Both the position numbers and the translations under genes were made by a program. Below are positions 52,987 through 62,200 of a stretch of 64,000 nucleotides of DNA, piece after piece (position 1 is the first letter of the stretch; every line of letters starts with the position of its first letter). The DNA comes from Crossiella sp. CA-258035. GTDB lineage: Bacteria > Actinomycetota > Actinomycetes > Mycobacteriales > Pseudonocardiaceae. Under the pieces are notes generated by a model. The model was not told the DNA's origin and did not search any database. It saw only the letters and a list, made by a program, of their open reading frames with translations. Location of the stretch: contig NZ_CP116413.1 in the NCBI RefSeq assembly GCF_030064675.1, positions 7,965,501-8,029,500 of the forward strand. Reading direction: 5' to 3'.

Positions 52987-54323
52987 CCGGCGCCGAGCCG
53001 CGACCGCTGCGCACCGGCTCGCTGCGGCTGCGGGTGTCCTGGGCCTCCTTCGGCGTGTTCGCGCTGGCGGTCATCGCGCTGATCGTGCTGGTGGACTGGC
53101 GTTTCGGCGTGCAGTCGACCAGGGAGCTCAAGGACCGGATGCAGGCGCGCGGGGACCTGGTGGTCAGCGCGGCCCGGGACTACCCGAGGGACAACCAGTA
53201 CCTGGCGGTCAAGGCCACCGGCAACGGCATCCGCGGCACCGTGGTGCTGCCCAACGGCCAGGAGTTCCACGGCCCCAACCTCGGCGAGCTGGTCGACCCG
53301 GTGCGGGTGGAGCGGCAGCTGCCCGGCAAGCGCAAGCTCATCATGGTCGCCGACCGCACCGAGACCAGCGCGGCCCAGCGCAGGCTGCGCCAGCTGCTGA
53401 CCCTGCTCGGCGTGGGCACCCTGCTGATCGCGGCCCTGGTGCAGGCGCTGGTGATCCGGCTCTCGCTGCGCCCGCTGGACCGGATGACCAGCCTGGCCCG
53501 CTCCATCGCCGGTGGGCACCGCGGCGGCAGGCTGGCGCCGACCAAGCGGAACACCGACATGGGCCGCTCCGCCGCCGCCTTCGACGAGATGCTGGACGCC
53601 CTGGAAGGCGCGGAACGGCAGGCGCGGGAGTCCGAGGAACGGGTGCGCCGGTTCCTGGCCGACGCCGCGCACGAGCTGCGCACCCCGCTGGCCGGGGTGC
53701 AGGCCGCGGCCGAGGCGGTGGTGCAGAGCAGCCCGGAGACCAGCTTCGAGGAGCGGGAGCGGCTCAACGTGCTGATGGCGCGGGAGGCCAGGCGGGCCAG
53801 CAGGCTGGTGGAGGACCTGCTCTCCATCGCCAGGATCGACGAGGGCCTTGAGCTGCGCTGGGAGCCGGTGGACCTGCTGGCGCTGGCCCGCTCGGAGGCC
53901 GAGCGGATCCGGCTGCTGGCCAACCACGTGCAGGTGGTGGTCGCGGGCACGCCCGCGGTGGTCTCCGGGGACACCGACCGGCTGGCCCAGGTGCTGGCCA
54001 ACCTGCTCGGCAACGCCCGCCGCTACTCCGAGCGCGGCGGCGTGGTCACGGTGCAGGTCGGGCAGCACGGACCGTGGGCCTACGCCGAGGTCGCCGACGC
54101 CGGGCCGGGGGTGCCGCCGGCGGACCGGGAGCGGATCTTCGACCGGCTGGTGCGGCTGGACTCGGCGCGGGACCGGGGCTCAGGCGGGGCGGGGCTCGGC
54201 CTGGCGATCGCGCAGGGGATCGCGCGGGCGCACGGCGGCAACCTGGAGTGCGTGGAACCGCCGCCGGGTCAGCCGGGGGCGTTGTTCCGGCTGCTGCTGC
54301 CGATCCGCCCGGCGGAGCTCTGA
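52983..54323 (+). CDS. Membrane sensor histidine kinase (HAMP type)
   Basis: 446 residues from a GTG overlapping the regulator stop. Membrane helices are at about 16-38 and 137-160, with a ~95-residue sensor loop. HAMP begins at SLRPLDRMTSLARSI. HisKA box is DAAHELRTPLAGVQ and HATPase region NLLGNARRYSERGG, GSGGAGLGLAIAQG. This Streptomyces CutS/PrrB-like layout senses extracytoplasmic cues. It is cognate to the regulator upstream. A toxin-antitoxin pair follows after a separate operator. Confidence 0.95.
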   Translation: MTGAEPRPLRTGSLRLRVSWASFGVFALAVIALIVLVDWRFGVQSTRELKDRMQARGDLVVSAARDYPRDNQYLAVKATGNGIRGTVVLPNGQEFHGPNLGELVDPVRVERQLPGKRKLIMVADRTETSAAQRRLRQLLTLLGVGTLLIAALVQALVIRLSLRPLDRMTSLARSIAGGHRGGRLAPTKRNTDMGRSAAAFDEMLDALEGAERQARESEERVRRFLADAAHELRTPLAGVQAAAEAVVQSSPETSFEERERLNVLMAREARRASRLVEDLLSIARIDEGLELRWEPVDLLALARSEAERIRLLANHVQVVVAGTPAVVSGDTDRLAQVLANLLGNARRYSERGGVVTVQVGQHGPWAYAEVADAGPGVPPADRERIFDRLVRLDSARDRGSGGAGLGLAIAQGIARAHGGNLECVEPPPGQPGALFRLLLPIRPAEL

Positions 54324-54338
54324 ACGCGGTTGCGCTGA

Positions 54339-54358
54339 ATTCTGAAAAAGTTCAGAAT
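54339..54358. promoter_or_regulatory. Operator of the toxin-antitoxin pair
   Basis: ATTCTGAA-AAAG-TTCAGAAT is a perfect 8-4-8 inverted repeat ending 7 bp before the antitoxin ATG. It is AT-rich against the GC-rich surroundings, as expected for an autoregulated toxin-antitoxin promoter. Confidence 0.85.
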
Positions 54359-54364
54359 GGACTC

Positions 54365-54826
54365 ATGGCGACGACCGAGGTGCAGTGGAGCGATCTGCAG
54401 CGTGACCCGAAGAGTGTCGCGGCGCTCGCCGACGAGGGCGAGGTTCGCGTCCGGCGACGTGACGGCGTGCCCTTGCTGCTGACCCGCGAGGACCGGTCCC
54501 AGTCCGCCGCCGACGGCGCGGTCACGGCCGCGCGGGCGCTGCGCAACGTGCTGTCCCACCTGCCGCGCGAACTGGCCGCCAAGGCGCTGCTGGAGGAGTT
54601 CCCCTGGGTGGATGTGCTGCCGGAGGAGGAACAGGCGCAGTTCGCCATGGACTTCGCCAGGGCGTTCCAGGCATCCGCGGAGCTCGGCCAGTGGGCGGTG
54701 CTGGCCCAGACCGTTCTGGAATGGCGCAACACCGCGATGGTGCACGCCGATCCCGAGTTGGCGAAGAAGCTCTCCGGACCGTTCGTAGGTGACTTCGGCG
54801 CGGTGCCCGCACCGACGGACTGCTGA
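54365..54826 (+). CDS. Phd/YefM-like antitoxin, extended
   Basis: 153 residues. The N-terminal ~45 residues (EVQWSDLQRDPKSVAALAD, then GEVRVRRRDGVPLLLTRED) match the Phd/YefM-like DNA-binding fold of antitoxins. The C-terminal ~100 residues are helical (VLSHLPRELAAKALLEEFP) and would wrap or neutralise the toxin; this is longer than classical Phd (about 80 residues). A perfect palindrome sits at its promoter. The toxin gene starts 4 bp after its stop. Frame extension upstream of 54365 overlaps the kinase gene and is not real. Confidence 0.82.
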   Translation: MATTEVQWSDLQRDPKSVAALADEGEVRVRRRDGVPLLLTREDRSQSAADGAVTAARALRNVLSHLPRELAAKALLEEFPWVDVLPEEEQAQFAMDFARAFQASAELGQWAVLAQTVLEWRNTAMVHADPELAKKLSGPFVGDFGAVPAPTDC

Positions 54827-54829
54827 GCC

Positions 54830-55183
54830 GTGGCGGCCAAGAAGGGCGATCGGGTGCCACCGCCCGCCCCGCCTGGCGGCTGGGAAGCGCGGTTCGCCAA
54901 CGCGGACGCGGCCAAGGGCTGGGAAGAGCTGTGCCGGTGCGCGCGGTCGAACACCTGGGAAGCCTGGATCGTGCTCACCGAGCGACCGACCACACCCGAG
55001 AATCCCCAGCGCCAGCACCGGCTCAAGGGTCAGTACGGCACCGCGCAGGTCAACGGGCAGGCGCTGGAGCAGTGGCAGTACGAGGTCACCTCGGGCGGGC
55101 GCATCTGGTACTGCCCCGCCCCGGACCGGCGAGTGGTCTGGGTGACCTACGCCAGTCCGAGGCATCCCAAGGCGACCGGCTGA
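54830..55183 (+). CDS. RelE/ParE-like toxin
   Basis: 117 residues from a GTG. Sequence features fit the actinobacterial RelE-like superfamily: QRQHRLKGQYGTAQVNGQAL, EQWQYEVTSGGRIWYCPAP and the C-terminal RVVWVTYASPRHPKATG. RelE-type proteins cut mRNA on the ribosome and ParE-type inhibit gyrase; which applies here cannot be told. The antitoxin gene lies 4 bp upstream. It converges on the K+ channel gene with a 1-bp gap. Confidence 0.8.
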   Translation: MAAKKGDRVPPPAPPGGWEARFANADAAKGWEELCRCARSNTWEAWIVLTERPTTPENPQRQHRLKGQYGTAQVNGQALEQWQYEVTSGGRIWYCPAPDRRVVWVTYASPRHPKATG

Positions 55184-55184
55184 C

Positions 55185-56252
55185 TCACTCCGGGCCGGCC
55201 GGGGTGACCTTCTTGACGTACAGCAGCCGGTCCCCGGTCTCGATCGCGTCCGCCTCGGGCGCGTCCACCCGGTACAGCTGACCGCCGCGGACCACGCCGA
55301 GCACGATGTCGGAGATGTGCCGGGGCGAGCCGCCGATCTCGCTGGGCTCCACGTCGCGTTCGGCGATGGCCAGGCCGGCGTCCGGGGTGAGCAGGTCCTC
55401 GAACATCTCCACGATGGACGGGGTGGTGGTGGCCATGCCGAGCAGGCGGCCGGCCGTCTCGCTGGAGACCACCACCGAGTCGGCGCCGGACTGGCGGAGC
55501 AGGTGCACGTTCTCCGCTTCCCGGACCGAGGCGACGATCTGGGCCTTGGGGGCGAGCTCGCGGGCGGTCAGGGTGACCAGCACCGCGGTGTCGTCCCGGT
55601 TGGTGGCCACCACCACGGCCTTGGCCTGCGGCACGCCCGCGATGCGCAGCACGTCGGAGCGGGTGCCGGAGCCGTGCACGGTGACCAGCTTCTGCTGGGT
55701 GGCGGCTTCCAGGGACTCGTGCTCGGTGTCGACCACCACGATCTGGCTGGGGTCCACCCCGTCGCCGAGCAGCGCGCTGACCGACGAGCGGCCCTTCGTG
55801 CCGTAGCCGATGACGACCACGTGGTCACGCACGTTGGCCCTCCACTTCTGGATCTTGAAAGCCTGGCGGGAGCGCTCGGTGAGCACTTCGAGGGTGGTGC
55901 CGACCAGCACGATCAGGAAGAGCACCCGGAGCGGGGTGATCACCAGGATGTTGGTCAGCCGGGCCGAGTCCGAGACCGGGGTGATGTCGCCGTAGCCGGT
56001 GGTGGACAGCGACACGGTGGCGTAGTAGATGGAGTCGAGCAGGGTCAGCCCATTCTCGTCCACGTCCCGGTAGCCGTGGCGGTCCAGGTACACGATGACC
56101 ACCGTGATGGCCAGCGCGATGGACGCGCCGATCACCCTGGTGACGATCGAGCGCACCGGACCGCGGCCGCCCTCGGGGATCCTGATGACCCCCACCAGGT
56201 CGTGGTCAGGACGGTCGGTCAGCTGGCTCACCGACCACCGACGCCGGATCAT
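55185..56252 (-). CDS. Two-helix K+ channel with RCK/TrkA-N domain
   Basis: 355 residues. Two membrane helices (ASIALAITVVIVYLDR and LRVLFLIVLVGTTLEVL) flank a pore loop with the selectivity filter in SLSTTGYGDITPV. A cytoplasmic Rossmann RCK domain (HVVVIGYGTKGRSSVSALL, VVATNRDDTAVLVTLTA) and a C-terminal TrkA-C-like region (SEIGGSPRHISDIVLG) follow. It probably tetramerises as a ligand-gated K+ channel. Position before adnAB matches Rv3200c. GGGGAG lies 6 bp before ATG 56252; the preceding gene overlaps it by 4 bp. Confidence 0.95.
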   Translation of the reverse strand: MIRRRWSVSQLTDRPDHDLVGVIRIPEGGRGPVRSIVTRVIGASIALAITVVIVYLDRHGYRDVDENGLTLLDSIYYATVSLSTTGYGDITPVSDSARLTNILVITPLRVLFLIVLVGTTLEVLTERSRQAFKIQKWRANVRDHVVVIGYGTKGRSSVSALLGDGVDPSQIVVVDTEHESLEAATQQKLVTVHGSGTRSDVLRIAGVPQAKAVVVATNRDDTAVLVTLTARELAPKAQIVASVREAENVHLLRQSGADSVVVSSETAGRLLGMATTTPSIVEMFEDLLTPDAGLAIAERDVEPSEIGGSPRHISDIVLGVVRGGQLYRVDAPEADAIETGDRLLYVKKVTPAGPE

Positions 56253-57040
56253 GCGGCACTCCCCCGATCGGTCAGGCCGGGCGCGCGGGCGCCGGCGGTG
56301 CGCACCAGTGTGGCGAGTGCCTCCGCGTGCCCGTGCAGCGAGGCCAGGTCCACCCGCTCGTCCGCGCCCGGACCCGGTCGCGCGGTCAGCGGCGGCAGGG
56401 CGGGCAGCGGCCGTGCGCCCAGCGCGGTGCTCAGCAGCGGAGCGGCCTGCGCGCGCACCGGTTCGGCGGCGCCGCACAGCACCAGGTCGGCCGCCAGCTC
56501 CGCCGGGTACTCCCCGAGCAGCTCGTACAGGCTGGCCGCGGAGGGCAGGCCCGCGCCGTCGGCGAGCAGCCGCAGGCCCACCTCGGGCGCGCGGCGGCCG
56601 GTGGCGGCCAGGTGCGCGCGCACGCCCAGCCGCAGCGCGGCGGTCCGGCCGCGGCCGCCGCGCACGCCGAGGCCGTGCAACTGGCCCTCGCGCACGGTCG
56701 GCTCGAACGGCGGGAACCGCCAGTCGGCCAGCGCGGCCGGGGCGGGCACGTCGTGGTGGGTGTAGAGCAGCAGGGTCGGCGCGCCGGGATCGGCTGGCCA
56801 CTCGGCGTACACCGAGGGCACGCCGCGCAGGTCCCAGCGGCGGATCCGCGGCCAGCCGTCGCGGTCCAGGCGCAGGGCCAGCGCGTCGGCGGAACGGGTC
56901 ACATCGGTGCGGTGCGCCGGGTCGGCGCTGATCGCGGGGATGGTCGTCCAGTCACGCAGGTCCGCCAGGAAGGTCTCGGCCAGGGCCTTGACCGCCTGTG
57001 CTTTGGCGGCACCCGCGCCCGGATGGTGGTCGTCGGTCAC
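56249..57040 (-). CDS. Truncated M20-family peptidase-like protein
   Basis: 263 residues from GTG 57040, against about 440-460 for M20 dipeptidases. The N-terminal domain is recognisable (RDWTTIPAISADPAHRTDV, then LLLYTHHDVPAP, keeping the first His and Asp). The usual bridging RGxxDDKG motif has become RGGRGRTAALRLG, and no later His/Glu ligands appear. The dimerisation and C-terminal parts are shortened. It should be inactive as a metallopeptidase. The reading frame is intact and overlaps the K+ channel start (ATGA), so it may persist for another role or for coupling. Confidence 0.8.
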   Translation of the reverse strand: MTDDHHPGAGAAKAQAVKALAETFLADLRDWTTIPAISADPAHRTDVTRSADALALRLDRDGWPRIRRWDLRGVPSVYAEWPADPGAPTLLLYTHHDVPAPAALADWRFPPFEPTVREGQLHGLGVRGGRGRTAALRLGVRAHLAATGRRAPEVGLRLLADGAGLPSAASLYELLGEYPAELAADLVLCGAAEPVRAQAAPLLSTALGARPLPALPPLTARPGPGADERVDLASLHGHAEALATLVRTAGARAPGLTDRGSAA

Positions 57041-57102
57041 GGCGAAGCAGGCTAGGGCATCGGCGCGGACGGCCGCCGCCGACACGACCTATGCTCACCG
57101 GC

Positions 57103-57474
57103 ATGAAGCGTGCCAAGGCCGCGGTTGTGCTCGCCGGGTTCCTCAGCGGGATGGGCGCGCTGCACTTCGTCCACCCGAAGCCCTTCGACGAGCTGGTGCC
57201 CAAGGCACTGCCCGGCGGACCCCGGACCTGGACCTACCTGTCCGGGGTCGCCGAGCTGGCGGTGGGCGCGGCGGTGGCCGTGCCGAAGACCCGCAGGCTG
57301 GGCGCGCTGGCCGCCGGCGCGCTGTTCGTCGCGGTGTTCCCGGCCAATGTCAAGATGGCCTGGGACTGGCGGCACAAGCCGCTCAAGCAGAAACTGGTCG
57401 CCTTCGGCAGGCTGCCGCTTCAGGTCCCGCTGGTGCTGTGGGCACTGCGGGTGCGCCGCAACGCCGGTCAGTAG
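57103..57474 (+). CDS. DoxX-family small membrane protein
   Basis: 123 residues with four predicted hydrophobic segments. The DoxX-type pattern is visible: FLSGMGALHFVHPKPFDELVP, TWTYLSGVAELAVGAAVAV, LAAGALFVAVFPANVKMAW and a final LPLQVPLVLWALRVRR. Function unknown; some DoxX proteins take part in thiol/redox homeostasis. ATG 57103 (MKRAKAAV) is used; ATG 57091 is four codons earlier. It diverges from the M20-like gene and overlaps the convergent exported protein by 7 bp. Confidence 0.88.
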   Translation: MKRAKAAVVLAGFLSGMGALHFVHPKPFDELVPKALPGGPRTWTYLSGVAELAVGAAVAVPKTRRLGALAAGALFVAVFPANVKMAWDWRHKPLKQKLVAFGRLPLQVPLVLWALRVRRNAGQ

Positions 57475-58028
57475 TAGAGGACGTCCCAGTGCGGCGGGTT
57501 GGCCTCACGGGTGTAGATGTTGCCGGCCGCTGACACCCACTGCTCCACGCCGAAGGTGGGCTGGCGCTGGGTGAAGCTGCGCCGGATGTAGCCCTCCACG
57601 CAGTCCGCGCGGCGGATGTCGACCTTGTAGCCGTTCCAGTGCGAGTAGGTGCCGCTGCCGTGCCCGGTCTCGGTGCCGCCGGTGAGGTGCACGGCGCAGC
57701 CGCTGGCCCGCTTGAGCGTGATGACCTGGTCGATGGTGCCGGAGTAGATCTGCTCGAAGGAGGTGCAGCTGGGGTCGAGCCGGTTCGAGCAGTTGCCACT
57801 GGAGGACCAGGTGATCCCGGCCGCGCGCAGCCGGGCGGTCGCGGTGGCGTGACTGATCTTGACCCCGCTCCTCGGCTCCGCGGGCAGGTCGAACCCGGCC
57901 AGTCGAACGTGCTCAGGGGTGCGCTGTTCGGTGGACGGGACGGCGGTGGCCGCGGCGGTCGGGGCGGTGAGCAGGCCGATGGCCGACACGGTGACGGCTA
58001 ACAGGCCTCCGAGAATTTGTGTACGCAT
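57468..58028 (-). CDS. Exported M15-like peptidase-fold protein
   Basis: 186 residues. A signal peptide (MRTQILGGLLAVTVSAIGLL, cleaved near AAA) is followed by a compact domain with paired cysteines (GNCSNRL, SCTSFEQ, SGCAVHL, DCVEGY). SHWNGYKVDIRR fits the HxxxxxxD zinc half-site of M15 D,D-peptidases, and the terminal PHWDVLYY supplies a second His, so a peptidoglycan-cleaving role is plausible. AGGAG lies 5 bp before ATG 58028. The 183-bp gap to the divergent gene holds the promoter. Confidence 0.65.
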   Translation of the reverse strand: MRTQILGGLLAVTVSAIGLLTAPTAAATAVPSTEQRTPEHVRLAGFDLPAEPRSGVKISHATATARLRAAGITWSSSGNCSNRLDPSCTSFEQIYSGTIDQVITLKRASGCAVHLTGGTETGHGSGTYSHWNGYKVDIRRADCVEGYIRRSFTQRQPTFGVEQWVSAAGNIYTREANPPHWDVLYY

Positions 58029-58211
58029 GGGTCTCCTAAATCGCAGGGGAGCGAAACCATGCGCCACCGAATGGTTGGTTGGTAACAAGTTGACCGAGAG
58101 ATAAGAAAAAACCCTCCATCCAGGGCAACCCATTGCGCGGAATGGACGAAAACGGTGCTCGGCCAGGCGGCCGCCGCACCGATCAACGACCGATCGGCCT
58201 AGGATGCCGGG

Positions 58212-58742
58212 GTGCCGCCACTCCAACACGCCGCTTCGGCGCTCGGCTGGCACGGCGTGGTCATCCCCGATGTCGCCGTGCTGGGCCAGCAGGTGTCCGC
58301 GGTGGTCCGCGTCCTGGACCACGTGCACCAGTGGCGCACCGAGCACGGCTGGCCGCCGGAGCCGGACCCGTCCTGGTTCCGCTCCTGGTTCGAGCCGGAC
58401 TTCCACGACCAGATCCCGGTGCCCGCGGTGGAGCTGCTGGGCGTGCTGGTGATCGAGTCCTCGGTGGAGTCGGCGCTGAACTCCTGCGGCACCCTGATGA
58501 CCCTGGCCCCGTGCGCGGTGGTGCTGCCCGCGCCGCAGCCCGCGGACGCCTGGCCGCTGATCGAGCTGGACTACTACGGCATCGGCGTGGTCACCGCGGA
58601 CACCGACGGCGCGGACGTGCTGATCGCGCCGGAGGACCGCTCGCGGGAGTTCGGGCCCTCGCTGTTCGGCCGCTGGTTGCAGGAAGTGCTCTACGAGCAG
58701 GCGCTGAAGCTGACCACGCAGACGGTGCGCACCCGCAACTGA
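58212..58742 (+). CDS. Conserved-looking soluble protein, unknown function
   Basis: 176 residues from a GTG, not recognised. Composition is normal and Trp/Tyr-rich (DPSWFRSWFEPDFHDQIPV, LIELDYYGIGVVTADTDG). There is no signal peptide, membrane helix, cysteine pair or nucleotide motif. The central LGVLVIESSVESALNSCG may be a helix. It stands between two exported-protein genes and is transcribed toward the lipoprotein gene 41 bp on, with which it may form an operon. Confidence 0.78.
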   Translation: MPPLQHAASALGWHGVVIPDVAVLGQQVSAVVRVLDHVHQWRTEHGWPPEPDPSWFRSWFEPDFHDQIPVPAVELLGVLVIESSVESALNSCGTLMTLAPCAVVLPAPQPADAWPLIELDYYGIGVVTADTDGADVLIAPEDRSREFGPSLFGRWLQEVLYEQALKLTTQTVRTRN

Positions 58743-58783
58743 GTCCGGGAGCCCTCCCAGCGCACCGGGCTTACCGTGCCGCC

Positions 58784-59272
58784 ATGCTCCGCACCGCGCC
58801 GGTCGCCCTCGGGATCGCCCTCATCCTCGCCGGTTGCGCCGCCGAACCGGTCCCGCCGCCCGCCCCCACCTCCTCGACCGCGCCTGCCACGCCGACCAGG
58901 GAGATCACCCCGAAGGACCTGCTGCGCGCGCAGGTCCGCGGCTCCACGGTGGACATGGCCACCTCGGCCTGCCGCCAGGGCGTGGCGGCGACCGACCCGG
59001 TGTGCGGCGAGGCCCTGACCGCGGTCGAGCAGACCGTGGCCAAGGTGCAGGAGGCGCTGGGCCAGTGGTTCAAGGGCCGCGACCTGACCAAGGCGAACGA
59101 GGTGGCCGCCTCGGTGGCCAAGTCGGTGGGGCTGGTGCGGAAGATGAACTGCTACGGGATGAACGGGCCGGAGCGCAAGCCGGGCAAGAACGAGTCGGAG
59201 CTGTGCGGCTCGATCGGGCGGATCGCGCTGTTGCAGTGGCTGAACTACCAGAGCACGGTCGAGCAGCTCTAG
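58784..59272 (+). CDS. Predicted lipoprotein, unknown function
   Basis: 162 residues. Signal peptide with lipobox LILAGCAAEP, cleaved before the Cys. A Pro/Thr/Ser linker precedes a small helical domain (TKANEVAASVAKSVGLVRKM) with four cysteines (SACRQ, PVCGE, MNCYG, ELCGS) likely forming disulfides. I know no function. The stop overlaps the convergent adnB by 4 bp. Confidence 0.82.
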   Translation: MLRTAPVALGIALILAGCAAEPVPPPAPTSSTAPATPTREITPKDLLRAQVRGSTVDMATSACRQGVAATDPVCGEALTAVEQTVAKVQEALGQWFKGRDLTKANEVAASVAKSVGLVRKMNCYGMNGPERKPGKNESELCGSIGRIALLQWLNYQSTVEQL

Positions 59273-62200
59273 CGCAGCGGGATCGAGCGGACCAGGTCAC
59301 GCAGGCCCTCGGCGTCGAGCAGGTCGGCCGGGCGCAGGGTGACGTCGGCGCGCACGTAGTGGAAGGCGGCGCGCACGGTGTCCAGCTCCGCGCCGGAGAG
59401 CGCGGCCCAGGCCAGGCGGTAGGCGGCCAGCTGGACCGACAGCGCGGGCAGGTGGTCCTCATCGGGGACCGCGCCGGTCTTCCAGTCGACCACGGTCCAG
59501 CCGCCGTCCGGGTCGGCGAAGACCGCGTCCATCCGGCCGCGCACGGTGATGCCGTCCACCTCGGTCTCGAACGGGACCTCCACGTCGTGCGGGGTGCGCT
59601 CGGCCCAGTCGCTGGCCAGGAAGGCGCGCTGCAGGACGTCCACGTTCTCCTCGGTGGGCAGGTCGGCGTCGGCCGCGCCGGGCAGCTCGTCGAAGTCGAG
59701 CAGCCGACTGGCCTGGAAGCGGTTCTCCAGCCAGGCGTGGAAGGCGGTTCCCCGGCGCGCCAACGGGTTCGGCGGGAACGGCAGCGGGCGGCGCAGGCGG
59801 CGGGCCAGCGCGTCCGGGTCCTTGGCCAGCTCGACCAGCTGGCTGACCGAGAGCTGTTCGGGCAGCAGGACCTGTTCGCGGCGGCTCGCGGCGGCGGCGC
59901 GTTCGGCGAGCAGGACGTCGACGTCGCGCGCCCAGCCCTCCGGGTCGAACCCGGTGGCGGGCGCGGGTTCCGGGGCCGGTTCGGGTTCGGGCTCGGCGGT
60001 GGCCTCCGGTTCGGGTTCCGGCGGCTCGGGCGGCTCCGGCTCGTCGAGGTAGGGGTCCTCCGGCAGGTACTCGTCCTCCTCCGGCGGGAGGTAGTCGTCG
60101 TCCGGGGGCAGGTACTCCTCGTCCGACGGGGTGGCGAGCGGTTCCTCGTCGGCCGGTTCCTCCACCGGCGGCCGGTACTCGTCCACAGTGGACAGTGCTT
60201 GGCGGACCAGGTTCGCGCCCTCGGTGACCGCGGAGCGCCTGCGCGCCAACGGGTCCACCGGCCAGGTGAGGCTGTTTCCCTGCGCCGCCAGCGGGTTGGC
60301 CTCGTCCTCCTCGGGGCGCTCGGCCCAGTGGTGCACGATGCCGACCCGCTCGCCCGCGGTGACCACCTCGTGGATCTCGGTCAGGAACTCCGAGGGGCCG
60401 CGCGGTTTCTCCCCGGTCTCGCCCCACCAGTGGCCGGAGACCAGCAGGGTCTCCTCGGAGCGGGTCAGCGCCACGTAGAGCAGCCTGCGCTCCTCGGCCA
60501 GCCGCCGTTCCTCGAACTCCTCGGAGTGCACGGCCAGGGCTTCCTCGATCTCCTTGCGGTTCTCGCAGGAGGCCAGGTTCAACCCGGGCAGGTCCTGGGC
60601 GTCGCCGCGCAGCACCGCGGGCAGCTGGTGCGGCACCCGCAGCCAGGAAGCGGACTTGCGGCGGCCCGGGAAGACGTCCTTGACCAGGTGCGGCACCGCG
60701 ACCACCTGCCACTCCAGGCCCTTGGCCGCGTGCGCGGTGAGGATCTGCACCCGGTCGGGGGAGACCTCGACCTCGCCGGGTTCCAGGCCGTCCTCGGCGC
60801 GTTCGGCGGTGGCCAGGTAGTCCAGCAGGCCGTTGAGGGTGGGGTTGGCGCTGCTGCGGGCGAACTCGGAGACCACGTCGGCGAAGGCGTCCAGGTGCGC
60901 GCGGCCCACGCCGGAGAGGCGGGACAGCGACTCGATGTCCAGCAGCAGGGTGCGTTCCACATCGGCGACCAGCTCCCCGAGCGGCTGGTCGCCGCGGCGG
61001 CGCAGCGCGGCCAGCTCGCCGCCGAGCCTGCGGATCCGGCGGTAGCCCTCGGGGCTGTAGTCCTCCGGCGGGCCGGGATCGTCCAGCGCGTCCACCAGCC
61101 CGGCCTGTTCGGCGTGCTCGCCGGGCAGCGCGTCGGCCAGCGCGTCCAGTGGGTCCGGGCCGCCGCGTTTGCTCTCCGGGGTGGCCAGGTGCCGGGCCCG
61201 GCGCCACAGCGCGGCCAGGTCGGCCACGCCCAGCCGCCAGCGGGCGCCGGTGAGCAGGCGCATGGCCGCGGTGCCCGCGAGCGGGTCGGTGAGCATGCGC
61301 AGCGCGCTGACCAGGTCGCGGACCTCGGGCTCGTCCAGCAGGCCGCCGAGGCCGACCACCTCCACCGGCAGGCCGCGTTCGCGCAGCGCGGCGGCGATCC
61401 CGGCCATGTCGGCCCGCCTGCGCACCAGCACCGCGGCCGTCGGCGGCGCACCGGTGGCGTCCACTGTGGACTCCCAGCGGGCGGCCACGGTGTCGGCCAC
61501 CCAGTCCAGCTCGGCCCGGATGTCCGGCAGCAGCGCGATCCGCACGTCGCCGACGCCCGCGCCGTCCCTGGCCCGCAGCTCGGCCACGCCGGAGCGCAGC
61601 TCGGCGGAGACCTGGTTGGCCAGCCGCAGCACCTCCGGCGGGTTCCGGAAGCTGGTGAGCAGGCCGTAGGTCGTTGCGGGGACCCACTTCCCGCGTGGGT
61701 CGCGGGCCGGGAAGTCGGTGGCGAAGCGGGGCAGGTTGGCCGCGCTCGCGCCGCGCCAGCCGTAGATCGCCTGCACCGGGTCGCCCACCGCGGTGACCGG
61801 CAGCACCGGCCGGCCGGACCCGCCGAACAGGCCGCGCAGCAGCACCCGCTGGGCGTGGCCGGTGTCCTGGTACTCGTCCAGCAGCACCGCGCCGTAGCGC
61901 TCCCGCTCCAGCGCCACCACGTCCGGGTCGGACTCGGCCAGGGTGGCCGCCAGCGACATCTGGTCGGCGAAGTCCATCGCCGCCTCTCGTCGCTTGCGCT
62001 TGGCGTATGCCTCCACCAGCGGCAGCAGCGCGACCCGGAGCCGCTGTGCGGCCACGATCTCCTGCAGGGCCACCGGCAGGCCCTCGCGCTGCCGGGGCGC
62101 CCTCGGCGCGTCCTCGATCAGGCGGCAGAACTCCGCGGCGTGCGCCCGCAGCTGGTCCGGGGTGACCAGGTGCTCGCCCAGCTCACCGGCCAGGGACAGC

